From Mycobacterium heckeshornense (lineage in GTDB: Bacteria; Actinomycetota; Actinomycetes; Mycobacteriales; Mycobacteriaceae), in the NCBI RefSeq assembly GCF_016592155.1, contig NZ_AP024237.1, positions 2,418,001 to 2,482,000 of the forward strand: DNA of 64,000 bases. Reading direction: 5' to 3'. A model generated the notes under the pieces. The model saw only the letters and a program-made list of their open reading frames with translations, was not told the DNA's origin and made no database searches. Positions 43,021-50,974 of this stretch are shown here, one piece after another. The position numbers were made by a program, and so were the translations under genes. Each line of letters starts with the position of its first letter. Positions within the stretch are counted from its first letter, which is position 1.

Positions 43021-43943
43021 GTTCTCAACCTCTAGTTAGTCTCCTGGCGGCTGCCACGGCATCTACTGCAGTTCATTGAATTCTGTTGGTGTCAACCAAC
43101 CGGATCGCAGCCACAGACCGCACCGGCCCACAAATCTCGCATCCGTATCTATTGGATTTGAATTGTCTTGCTGAAACGGATGTTCCGATGTTTCTCGCAT
43201 CGCGTGCGGCACGCGTCACCTCTCTCCCATTTATCTGCGATCATGCTGCGCGAAAATTGTTGGCTTCACGTTCCATGCAGGTAACGGCCGGTAAACCAGT
43301 CATCACTTGGCTGCGGCATAGGCCGCGAAAGTTGGCTCTGGCTAAACGTTTCCGCTTATAACGCGCAGATCGGACGACAAGCTCACGTGCAGTGGCCAGC
43401 CTGCGGTGACGCTGGTCTAATCATGCTGTTACACAGAAGAAATCACCAGCATTGGCCGTAATGGGCCAATCCTGGCAATTGGCTTCAGATAATTATCGGC
43501 GAGGCGAATACCCTACGATCCTCTAGTCCGCCACTGCATCTGGCGCCGGCGGTGGCGGCATCCGTGAACGGCAAGTCGCCGGGGCGCGCACGTTGCGTGC
43601 CGAAGCCTTGACGCGACCGTCGAGCGCCATTGATCCGGGCGGCAGGTATCCAGCTCCTGTGCCGGGACCAGCAGCCGGCAACGTACTGACGAAAAGCTAA
43701 TAGTCATTGCCGTCTCCTATTGGTGGAGACGCTACACCGTTATGGCTGCCTTCACGCTGGTGCTTGGCTGGGTATTAGCTGAGAGGTTGACCACTTTTGT
43801 GAGCGGTAAGCGTGCGGGGTGAGCATTCTGGCGTGTGGTGGTGAGGTCGTTGTAACACGACATTTACTCAGGGCTGCAAAATGTTTCGCCTGCTCTCGCT
43901 TACCGATACAAGCGCGGACTCGTCGGGTGCGTTGCGCTTGAGG
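43021..43943. other. 920-bp gap, possibly a decayed gene or mobile-element scar
   Basis: No gene can be supported. A 64-codon frame at 43513-43707 (-) has a decent ribosome-binding site and starts MTISFSSVRC, but its codon use is poor; the neighbouring frame reads more protein-like (LPAAGPGTGAGYLPPGSM) but lacks a start, as if frameshifted. Near 43790-43870 a stretch with TTGACCACTTTTGTGAGCGG and TGTAACACGACATTTAC reminds me of insertion-sequence ends, without a transposase. It interrupts the otherwise leftward cluster between the NRMT-like transporter and the PPE genes. Confidence 0.35.
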
Positions 43944-45617
43944 TCAGCCGCTGCCGAGCTGGACACCTTTGACTGCCAGCAGGATCGCCCCAATAATGAG
44001 ATAGCCTCGGAGCGCGAGCATGCCCAGGCGAGTTCCGACAGACCATTGAACCGGCTCCAGCAAGGCAAGTGGCGGCATCCGCCACGTTGCTCGGTCAGCT
44101 GTAGCTAATGCCCGAGAAAGATCCTCGGAAACCAGCCGTTTCGGCGACATACGGCCATTCCACTTCAGCACACCGAAAGTGACTGCGACGCAGATGACGA
44201 GACCGACCGCGAGGTCGTCTGCGATGGACATGATGTCCAGATCGGGAAACACCGTGGTCGTCATCAATACTCCGGACAACAGTAACAGCACGCCAACGAT
44301 CACCCCGGCAACGACGTTGAGCCAGCGCTGGTTTACCCACGGGCCCAGCACTTCCCGATCGTTGCAGAGCAGCAGCAAAAACACGGTTGCGCTGGGTAGG
44401 AGCAACCCTGCCAGCGCTTGCACGCCGGTCGTGATCAACCCCAGCGGCGCACCCGGAGTGAGCACGATCACGGCCGCGATCACCACCATGACGGTGTAAG
44501 ACAGGTAGAAGGGTTTAGCCTCGGTGAAGCCCCGGTGCAGCGAATGCTTGAGGCCGAACACGTCCCCGAACGCGTAGCTGGTGGCCAACGTCACCGCCGC
44601 CGCGCCGATGATCGAGCCGTCGAGCAGCACGATCGCAAAGAACGATCCCAGCACTGGATTGTGCTGGCCGAGTAAGTGCGCGAGCACACCGGCGTCAACG
44701 AAATGGCCGCGGCTACCAGTTGAACGCGCGGCCCAGTCGCCGGTCATCATCAACGCAACTGCCCCGATCACCACGACGAAGGCGCCCAGCGTGGTATCCG
44801 CCCGCTCATAGCCGATAAACCGTGGAGTGATCCGCTTGTCGACGACGTTGGACTGCTGGAAGAACAGCTGCCACGGCGCAACCGTGGTGCCAACAATGGC
44901 AATGATCAACAGCACGGCGTCCGAGGTAACTCCGCCGCTAATCCCGGGAATGACAAATGACTTCGCCGCACGGCCCCAGTCCGGATGCGACATTAACACC
45001 ATGGGAATCTGCAGCAGAGTGATCACGATGAACACGAGCATCGCGCGTTCCCAGCGGCGAAAGCTGCCGGTGACCATGATGGCGATCAGCGCCATCGCGG
45101 CGAAAGGGACGACTACATACCTGGGAATTCCCATGTAGTCGGCGGCCAAGCTGATGCCGATAAATTCGGTGACGAGAGTGAGGAAGTTCAACAGAAACAG
45201 GTCACCGACGGAAAACCAGCCCCAGCCGCGGCCAAACCGTTCGTTGATCAACCGCGCATGCCCAACCCCGGTCACGGCGCCCAGACGAACCACCATCTCC
45301 TGGTTGACGATCAGCACCGGGATCAACAGGAGAAGGACCCAAAGCATGCTGTAGCCGTAGTTTTGTCCCGCTTGCACGTATGTCGCAATACCTCCGGCGT
45401 CGTTGTCGCCGACCATGACGATCAGGCCAGGACCGATGATCGCCAACATGGTTGCCAGTCGGACTTTGAAGGTGCGCGGACGGTCGGAATCGCTAATGCT
45501 GATTCGGCCCAGTGCACCTTCGATGTCCCCGACGTGGGCGCTGTCCAGCACCGCGGTCGGCGTCGGTGCCTCCAGCGTCGCGTCGACGATGTCGCGGTCC
45601 AGGATGGTCATAGCCAA
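43944..45617 (-). CDS. Nramp-related divalent-metal transporter, NRMT-like (copy 1)
   Basis: A 557-residue protein with about 11 transmembrane helices and a 50-residue cytoplasmic N-terminus. It has the Nramp fold, but both metal-site motifs differ: helix 1 has DAGG (residues 73-76) in place of DPGN, and helix 6 has GTTVAPWQ (APWQ at 247-250) in place of MPHN. Loss of the Asn and Met ligands argues against Mn2+/Fe2+ selectivity and resembles the NRMT branch, which carries Mg2+. The start overlaps the end of the MgtE-domain/CBS gene by 10 bp, so the two are translated together. It lies on the transcript that starts from the leftward M-box. Confidence 0.85.
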   Translation of the reverse strand: MAMTILDRDIVDATLEAPTPTAVLDSAHVGDIEGALGRISISDSDRPRTFKVRLATMLAIIGPGLIVMVGDNDAGGIATYVQAGQNYGYSMLWVLLLLIPVLIVNQEMVVRLGAVTGVGHARLINERFGRGWGWFSVGDLFLLNFLTLVTEFIGISLAADYMGIPRYVVVPFAAMALIAIMVTGSFRRWERAMLVFIVITLLQIPMVLMSHPDWGRAAKSFVIPGISGGVTSDAVLLIIAIVGTTVAPWQLFFQQSNVVDKRITPRFIGYERADTTLGAFVVVIGAVALMMTGDWAARSTGSRGHFVDAGVLAHLLGQHNPVLGSFFAIVLLDGSIIGAAAVTLATSYAFGDVFGLKHSLHRGFTEAKPFYLSYTVMVVIAAVIVLTPGAPLGLITTGVQALAGLLLPSATVFLLLLCNDREVLGPWVNQRWLNVVAGVIVGVLLLLSGVLMTTTVFPDLDIMSIADDLAVGLVICVAVTFGVLKWNGRMSPKRLVSEDLSRALATADRATWRMPPLALLEPVQWSVGTRLGMLALRGYLIIGAILLAVKGVQLGSG

Positions 45618-46951
45618 TCACCGCCCGCCTCAGTAGCGCCGGCATCGTCTGTCGCGCAGCTTGGTTCGCGCATCCGGCGTGGGCCCGGTTCTCGCCGTCG
45701 CCAGTCGTCGGGGATGGACGCCTTGAGCACGTCATCGACGGTGACAACCCCCAAGACCCGATCGTCGTCGTCGATGACGGGAATGGTGTGCAGGTCGTAG
45801 TCCGCCATCAGCACCGCGACGTCGGCCAGGTCGGCATCCGCGGTTACCCGGATGGGATCCGAATCCATCAGTGTCGCAACTGCTTCTGCGGGCTCTGCCT
45901 GCAACAACTTAACGACCGATACCACGCCGGCCAGCCGACCGTGTTCATCGAGGACATGCACCTGCAAAAGCGCTTCCGGCTGGAGGGCCTGGGCGCAACC
46001 GATGACGGCCAACGCCTCGCCCGCGGTCGCCCATGTTCCGCACGAGACGACGTCGACGTTCATCAATCCACCTGCGCTGTTGGGGTTGAACCCCAAAAGG
46101 GTGATCACCTTGGTGCGCTGCGGCGCGGGCATCAAGTCGAGAACCCGGCGGCGGCGGCACTGGCGCAGGTCCATAACCGCGTCGGCCGCGTCGTCGGCGC
46201 GCATCCGGCTGAGCAATGCGGCGACGTCGCCGTCGGGCATGTCATCGAGCAACCGACTGGCCTTGTCTGGCTCGAGTTCTTCGAAGACGTCGGCCTGCAG
46301 TTCCGGGTTGCTGCGCACTCGGTCCAGGATTTCTCCGCCTTCGGCGGCGTCGGCCACTTCGAGCAGGTCGGCAATTTGTGCGGGTTTGAGCGCCGCTACC
46401 CGTCCGGAAACGCGACGCATGGCCACCGACTGGTCGTGCCCGATCAACGGTTCGAACGCCTTCCAGTCGCGGGAAGCCTGTCCGCCGGGTGTTTTCAGCA
46501 GTCCGAACAGACGCGGCGGTCGCCGGGTGTCCAGTCGCTTCAACACCCACCCATCTGGGCTGTGTTCGAGTTCGACGTCGTACGCGCGGACCAATTCGCC
46601 TGCGGCGACGTCGATCAGGCGATACCCGAGTACATCCGAGCGCAACAGCACCTCACCTTGACGGCGCTCGAACCGGCGCAAGTCAACCTCGTTCTGTGCC
46701 AGGACTACCCGCTCGGGATGCAGCCGCCGAATTGATGCGCTTTGAACGAATACCCGCCGACCGCCGACCGCGGCCACGATTCCGGTGATCAGGGGGTAGG
46801 TATCCGTACCGCGCAATCGGACGACGATGTCGTCAACCCTGCCCACCGACTCACCGGACGGCATCACCACGGGGGCGCGTAGCAACTGAGACAGATGAAC
46901 CAATGACGCTGCGGTCTGGACGTCAACGGGCTCGGCGGCTGGTTTGCTCAT
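45608..46951 (-). CDS. MgtE N-domain + CBS-pair protein lacking the membrane pore
   Basis: A 447-residue soluble protein. The N-terminal region (about 15-115) looks like a PRC-barrel (MPSGESVGRVDDIVVRL, FERRQGEVLLRSDVLGYRLIDV). It is followed by an MgtE N-terminal superhelical domain (about 165-290; LKPAQIADLLEVADAAEGGEI, ASRLLDDMPDGDVAALLSRM) and a CBS pair (about 300-420; DSDPIRVTADADLADVAVLM, VDDVLKASIPDDWRR). In MgtE channels these two domains sense cytoplasmic Mg2+ and gate the pore. Here the pore domain is missing and the NRMT-like transporter gene follows in overlapping frame, so I infer a detached gate for that transporter. Confidence 0.85.
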   Translation of the reverse strand: MSKPAAEPVDVQTAASLVHLSQLLRAPVVMPSGESVGRVDDIVVRLRGTDTYPLITGIVAAVGGRRVFVQSASIRRLHPERVVLAQNEVDLRRFERRQGEVLLRSDVLGYRLIDVAAGELVRAYDVELEHSPDGWVLKRLDTRRPPRLFGLLKTPGGQASRDWKAFEPLIGHDQSVAMRRVSGRVAALKPAQIADLLEVADAAEGGEILDRVRSNPELQADVFEELEPDKASRLLDDMPDGDVAALLSRMRADDAADAVMDLRQCRRRRVLDLMPAPQRTKVITLLGFNPNSAGGLMNVDVVSCGTWATAGEALAVIGCAQALQPEALLQVHVLDEHGRLAGVVSVVKLLQAEPAEAVATLMDSDPIRVTADADLADVAVLMADYDLHTIPVIDDDDRVLGVVTVDDVLKASIPDDWRRREPGPRRMREPSCATDDAGATEAGGDWL

Positions 46952-47004
46952 GGCTATCCCTTCTCAGATCGCAGTGCAGCAGCGGCAGTTCACGGCTACT
47001 TCGC

Positions 47005-47289
47005 CTAGGCCCAGCTGGAGCCGACGGCGGCGTCGGTGCTGGCCATGTTGCTGCTGGCGGTTTGCACCTTTTGGCCGTGGGCGTTGGCCTGCTCGTAGAT
47101 CACCTGGAAGTTGCGGCCCAGCTCGGTGATGAACTGCTGGCACGCCGTCGACCCGGCGCCACCCCAAAAGTCACCGGCGGCCAGCACGTCACGGATGATC
47201 GCCTGATGCTCGGCCTCCAACGCCGCCGCCTGCGCCCGTATCGTGGCACCGTGCGCATCGACGTCACCGAACTGATAGTTAATCGTCAT
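47005..47289 (-). CDS. esxN: WXG100 protein EsxN (copy A)
   Basis: A 94-residue Esx protein starting MTINYQFGDVDAHG, with the WGG turn (GDFWGGAG) between two helices. It matches EsxN of M. tuberculosis and differs from the second copy at 62023-62307 by one residue (STDAAV against STDSAV). It should form a secreted heterodimer with EsxM; here the EsxM gene is separated from it by an unusual extra gene. An ATG three codons upstream is possible but less conserved. Confidence 0.93.
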   Translation of the reverse strand: MTINYQFGDVDAHGATIRAQAAALEAEHQAIIRDVLAAGDFWGGAGSTACQQFITELGRNFQVIYEQANAHGQKVQTASSNMASTDAAVGSSWA

Positions 47290-47335
47290 TTTTCGCACTC
47301 CTTCACACGAGAAATGTTGTATGGCAGTGAATTAG

Positions 47336-47746
47336 CTACGCGATACGCCGCTTTGGGCGATTGGATCGGGATCGGTGTCCTTCGGTTGCTTGCCGACCGC
47401 TGTTTGCGTGTAGCGAGAAATGCCGCAGCGCCTTGTCTTGTAGGCGTGCACGGTAGTACGCCCATGGCAAACGCCGCTCGATCGGCGTTCCGACCATTTG
47501 CCCGAGAAGGTAATTGGCTTCCCGTGCTCGATATAACGCCGTTTGGACACGTGCCACACCGAACGCGTCGACCGGGCTGTGCGAAAGCCGGCCCAACGCC
47601 TCCAGTGCTTCGTTTAGTGCGGCGTTGATGTCTCCGCAGGCTTTGTGCACCTGCCGCTCCATGTTGGGCGGATTGGTCACGCGCCGCGCCCCGGATTGAT
47701 CGGCACGGTGGGAGCCCACGTCGGTGAGCGGGTGATTGATCGTCAT
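47336..47746 (-). CDS. unrecognised protein with an EsxN-like beginning
   Basis: A 136-residue protein between the esxM and esxN genes. The ribosome-binding site (TTAGGAGGGAGATC) and first codons MTINHPLTDVGSH follow the same pattern as EsxN (MTINxxxxDVxxH), but the rest is different: a predicted helical region NMERQVHKACGDINAALNEALEALGRL and VQTALYRAREANYLLGQMV, then a very basic tail (about 110-136, RSRSNRPKRR). No WxG turn is present. I do not recognise the family. It may be a chimera formed by recombination at an esxN start. Confidence 0.6.
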   Translation of the reverse strand: MTINHPLTDVGSHRADQSGARRVTNPPNMERQVHKACGDINAALNEALEALGRLSHSPVDAFGVARVQTALYRAREANYLLGQMVGTPIERRLPWAYYRARLQDKALRHFSLHANSGRQATEGHRSRSNRPKRRIA

Positions 47747-47780
47747 GATCTCCCTCCTAACGTGAGAAGCGCTGTAGCCG

Positions 47781-48077
47781 TTAGCTGCTCAGGATCTGCT
47801 GGGACGCCTGTTCCTGGGCCTCGTAGTTGTTGGCGTCGCGGATCAGCCCGTCCCGCACCCCGTGCAGCATGTTGACGATGTTGCGAAACGCCTGATTCAT
47901 CTGGCTCATGGTGTCGTAGGAGGTGGCCTGCGCAGACCCGCTCCAGCCGGCACCGGCAATGTTGACCGACGACGCCCACATCTTGCGGGCCTCGTCCTCC
48001 ACGGTCTGAGCGTGCACGTCGAAACGGCCCGCCATCGCCCGCATCTGGTCCGGATCGGTCATAAACCGAGTAGGCAT
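47781..48077 (-). CDS. esxM: WXG100 protein EsxM (copy A)
   Basis: A 98-residue full-length Esx protein starting [19 protein letters not shown] with the WSG turn (GAGWSGSA) and the ending [14 protein letters not shown]. The protein is identical to copy B at 62337-62633. It pairs with EsxN in the ESX-5 secretion pathway. Many modern M. tuberculosis strains carry a truncated EsxM; both copies here are intact. Confidence 0.94.
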   Translation of the reverse strand: MPTRFMTDPDQMRAMAGRFDVHAQTVEDEARKMWASSVNIAGAGWSGSAQATSYDTMSQMNQAFRNIVNMLHGVRDGLIRDANNYEAQEQASQQILSS

Positions 48078-48119
48078 CCGATATCTCCTGTCTCGCGATT
48101 TGTTTTGACTGTGTTGCCG

Positions 48120-49359
48120 TTATCCCGCGGCGGGCGAACGTGTCACCACCGTGGGGCGGAAGCCGTATTTCGGTGCAGCGGAAGCGGTACCGTTACCGGC
48201 GGCGTTGGCTAGCGGCATGCCTGGCATCCCTGCCGCGACGGCCGGCGGTGTCGCGAGCGGGGTGTTGCCCAATGCCGCGCCGAGACCGTTCACCGGCGGG
48301 GCCGCCGCAGTCCAGCTCGGCGGTACCGACAACGGTCCGATTGAGGCACCCTGCCCTAACGCGGCCGACACGCCGCTGCCCAAACTCCCAAGGCCGCCAA
48401 CGCCGCCGAGCGAGCCCAGCGGAGCAGCCGCTGCCGCTCCGCCGAGTGCATCGGACGCCGCGTTGCCCAACGCATCTTCGGCAGCGGCTGCCGAACCTCC
48501 GCCGGCGCTCATCAAACTTGTGAAGGCACCCAACGTGTTGCTGGGCATGTAGAACCCCGACGAGAAAATGGTGTTCCAGATATTGGCGTTGGGCCCCCAC
48601 TGGTTCCAGAGGTTGTCCAGCGCGGAGTTCCCCGATCCCTGTCCGGTCAGCAGGCCCAGGATGCCACCGAGCCCCGAGGACGACGACGACGTCGACGCGC
48701 CGGGCGATGCCAGGTTCTGCAAGGCCGCCGGGACCGCAGAAGTCAGCTGCGACAACGTCGACTGCGTGCTCGTCCCCGCTGCGCTACCGCTGGCCTGGCT
48801 CACCGCGGCCGACTGCGCTACCAATGCGCCGGGATTGGTGTTCTGCGCCGGCACGTTAAACGGGGTTAGTTGGGTGGCCGCCGCCGATGCGCCGGCATAG
48901 CCATACATCGCGGCCGCGTCCTGGGCCCACATCTCGGCGTAGTGCGCTTCGGTGGCCGCAATGGCCGGGGTGTTCTGCCCCAGAAAGTTGGTGGCCACCA
49001 GCGCGGCCAGCTGCGCGCGGTTGGCCGCGATCACCGGCGGAGGCACCGTCGCGGCGAACGCTGCCTCGTAGGCGCTTGCCGCCGCGGTGGCCTGTGCCGC
49101 AGTCTGCTCGGCCTGCCCGGCAGTGGTACCCATCCACGCGACATAGGGGGGCTGCCGCTGCAGCCATCGATGCCGAAGCAGGGCCCTGCCACCCCCCGCT
49201 GGTCAACGCTGAGATTACGTCACCGTAAGAAGCTGCAGTAGAACGCAATTCAGCTGCCAGAGAGTTCCAAGCCGCGGCGGCCGTCAGCATGGGTCCTGAT
49301 CCGGGGCCGGAATACATTCTTGCCGAATTAATTTCGGGCGGAAGGAGGCCGAAATCCAT
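48120..49359 (-). pseudogene. PPE gene broken by a +1 frameshift (PPE25-27 type)
   Basis: The start [18 protein letters not shown] at 49359 is followed by a normal PPE domain up to AAAAP, where a run of six G (49146-49151 on the plus strand) shifts the frame. Expected is GCA GCC CCC TAT GTC; one extra C on the coding strand is present. In the other frame the PPE continues ([20 protein letters not shown]) to the motif [15 protein letters not shown] and the C-terminus [13 protein letters not shown]. Restored, it would be 412 residues. The cause may be a sequencing error in the homopolymer, a true pseudogene or phase variation. It lies between the PE gene and esxM. Confidence 0.82.
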
Positions 49360-49385
49360 TGCCAAGGCCGTCACAACGCACCCCC

Positions 49386-49685
49386 TCACCCAGTCGCGAT
49401 GGTATTGGCGGCCTCAGTAGCCGCATATGAACTGGCGCTGGCGCCCAGAACGCGCACGAAAAATTCATGTACAGCTGCGGCCTGAGCGCTGACTGCCTGA
49501 TACATCTGTGCATGCGCGGCGAATTGTGTTGCAGTCAGCGCTGATACCTCGTCCGCTGCGGCGGGAATCACACCGGTGGTGGGTGCCGCGACAGCCGCAT
49601 TCTGGGCAGCCATCGCCGCGCCAATCCCCTGCAGATCGCCTGCTGCAGCGGCCAGCATCTCCGGCTGTGTGGTCACAAAAGACAT
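49386..49685 (-). CDS. PE protein (PE18/PE19/PE20-like)
   Basis: A 99-residue stand-alone PE domain: [20 protein letters not shown] at the start and [22 protein letters not shown] near the end, with the general ESX secretion signal YxxxD/E as YAATE. It has a good ribosome-binding site (TAAGGAGAATT). It is the first full-size gene after the leftward M-box riboswitch and its leader ORF, the position that PE20 holds in M. tuberculosis, and would pair with the PPE encoded next. Confidence 0.9.
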   Translation of the reverse strand: MSFVTTQPEMLAAAAGDLQGIGAAMAAQNAAVAAPTTGVIPAAADEVSALTATQFAAHAQMYQAVSAQAAAVHEFFVRVLGASASSYAATEAANTIATG

Positions 49686-49806
49686 GGAAATTCTCCTTAC
49701 GCAGGCATGACGGAACCCAAAGCGGTGCGGTCGTGTCAGAGCACGTCAATGTCACGCACGCTCACCAACGAAGCGGTGCGTGTTAAATGAAGCGGCGCAA
49801 GCCGAT

Positions 49807-49887
49807 TCAGGCGGTGAAAAGAATGCCGGGGTCGGATCCGAACGAAACGGTCACCGAACTCGGATACGGACTATCACTAGGACTCAT
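49807..49887 (-). CDS. 26-residue leader peptide behind the leftward M-box
   Basis: A short ORF beginning MSPSDSPYPSS and ending GILFTA, preceded by a very strong Shine-Dalgarno, GAGGAGGTGAG. Its partner behind the rightward M-box is exactly the same length and shares SDSPY at residues 4-8, GS at 17-18, GI at 21-22 and the final Ala. The early Pro/Ser/Asp-rich run recalls Salmonella MgtL-type leader peptides that sense Mg2+ through unstable translation. Its role is inferred. Confidence 0.6.
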   Translation of the reverse strand: MSPSDSPYPSSVTVSFGSDPGILFTA

Positions 49888-49975
49888 TTCGCTCTCACCT
49901 CCTCACGGCCAGGGCACACGGGGGTGCCGTCACGTCGCACATTGGGGTGAGGCCGACCCGGCGAAGTGGCCGGGC

Positions 49976-50149
49976 GCGGCACCCCTCTCGTCAGAGCTTT
50001 GGCACTGCACGGCGTATCCGGTGTCGTCCCGGAAGCCACTTGGGCTCAACCCTTAAGCCGGGAGGAGCTGTCCTGACCCTGGGCGTCTTTCGACGTTCGG
50101 GGTCAGTGGCCTTTGTCCGTGCAGACGCCTCACCTAGCGAGGTGCTTGC
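49976..50149 (-). promoter_or_regulatory. M-box (ykoK) Mg2+ riboswitch, leftward copy
   Basis: Read on the minus strand, the RNA contains CTCGCTAGGTGAGGC, then CCACTGACCCCGAACGTCGA, AAGACGCCCAGGGTCAG and the closing GTGCCAAAGCTCTGACGAG. These are the conserved blocks of the M-box family, which folds and shuts off expression when Mg2+ is high. It is an inverted copy of 50445-50617 with about two substitutions and one indel over 174 nt. Downstream, GGGTGCCG near its 3' end can pair with CGGCACCC (49922-49931 region), a plausible terminator platform ahead of the leader ORF. It stands upstream of PE-PPE-esxM-esxN-MgtE-NRMT. Confidence 0.88.
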
Positions 50150-50156
50150 ATCGGCC

Positions 50157-50185
50157 ATCGTGGCACTTAAAGCCGCATCAGTCAA
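50157..50185 (-). promoter_or_regulatory. promoter of the leftward M-box transcript
   Basis: On the minus strand, TTGACT (50185-50180) and CACGAT (50162-50157) are 17 bp apart, a SigA-like arrangement. The predicted start point is at about 50149, exactly where sequence identity between the two M-box copies begins. Confidence 0.5.
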
Positions 50186-50408
50186 CCCGGACGCGGTGAT
50201 CTTCTGCAATCTTTTCGCACCGGCGTGCTGAGCTCGAGAGGCGGCCGGAATCGGCAGGTGTGAGCACGACTGGTCCTGCCCTTGGTTGTCAGACAGCGGG
50301 GCGCGCATCCAGAGCCGGCCCCGCTGTAGCGACCCAGGTGGCGTCACCTTCTGCCAACCACGGCGGTGCGGGCGCGCGACGGCGCGCACCGCAATTTTGG
50401 CCGAATGC

Positions 50409-50438
50409 TTGACGGGCACCGGGCGGGAAGGTCAACAT
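50409..50438 (+). promoter_or_regulatory. promoter of the rightward M-box transcript
   Basis: TTGACG at 50409-50414 and CAACAT at 50433-50438 are 18 bp apart. The predicted start point is at about 50445, the first base shared with the leftward M-box copy. The agreement at both ends supports the two assignments. Confidence 0.5.
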
Positions 50439-50444
50439 GAACGA

Positions 50445-50617
50445 GCAAGCACCTCGCTAGGTGAGGCGTCTGCACGGACAAAGGCCACTGACCCCGAACG
50501 TCGAAAGACGCCCAGGGTCAGGACAGCTCCTCCCGGCTTAAGGGTTGAGCCCAAGTGGCTTCCGGACGACACCGGATACGCCGTGCAGTGCCAAAGCCCT
50601 GTCGAGAGGGGTGCCGC
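50445..50617 (+). promoter_or_regulatory. M-box (ykoK) Mg2+ riboswitch, rightward copy
   Basis: The same RNA as the leftward copy: CTCGCTAGGTGAGGC near the 5' end, CACTGACCCCGAACGTCGAA, GACGCCCAGGGTCAGGAC and the 3' block CAGTGCCAAAGCCCTGTCGA. The terminal CTCG and CGAG can close P1. The following 90 nt hold a local hairpin (CGGGTGACACCCG region) and then the leader ORF. It controls the NRMT-like transporter and the K+ channel to its right. In M. tuberculosis M-boxes are known before Rv1535 and the PE20 operon. Confidence 0.88.
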
Positions 50618-50709
50618 CCGGTAGATTTTCGCCGAGTGCGCGATCCCCTGCCGTGCTGCGATCGGGTGACACCCGCGCGTGTCCCGGCCGTAAGGAGGTG
50701 AGGGCGCAG

Positions 50710-50790
50710 ATGAATTCGAGCGATAGTCCGTATCGGTATTCGGCGTCTGCTTCGCCCGGATCCTGCCGCGGCATCTCTGCTGTCGCCTGA
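50710..50790 (+). CDS. 26-residue leader peptide behind the rightward M-box
   Basis: A short ORF beginning MNSSDSPYRYS and ending GISAVA, preceded by AAGGAGGTGAG, a nearly perfect complement to the 16S rRNA 3' end. Length, SDSPY, GS, GI and the final Ala are shared with the leader peptide on the other strand, although the nucleotide sequences around them have diverged; this argues for selection on the peptide. It ends 185 bp before the transporter gene. Confidence 0.6.
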   Translation: MNSSDSPYRYSASASPGSCRGISAVA

Positions 50791-50974
50791 GCCCGGACTT
50801 CTCTGACGCAGGTCGGCCATCGCCGCCCTGCCACGGTGTGGGATGGCCGGGGGCGTCTGCACGTCCTGGACACCGCCCGCACCGCGACTTGGCTGTCGTG
50901 TTCGCCGAAATACCTTGAGCCATAATGTCTTTCCCACAACGTCCTCTGTTTTCCCACTAGATAGCGAGGAGCCG

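Noticed and set aside
43790..43870. Insertion-sequence terminus
   Set aside because: Only a vague resemblance; no transposase or matching second end found, so it is not listed as a mobile element.
49976..50617. Inverted repeats as the ends of a transposon around 50150-50444
   Set aside because: No transposase fits in the 295 bp between them, no target duplication is seen, and the repeats match a known riboswitch with genes running outward.
50286..50624. 112-codon frame across the rightward M-box, similar to a frame across the leftward copy
   Set aside because: The shared peptide comes only from translating the duplicated riboswitch RNA; the conservation is that of the RNA, not of a protein.
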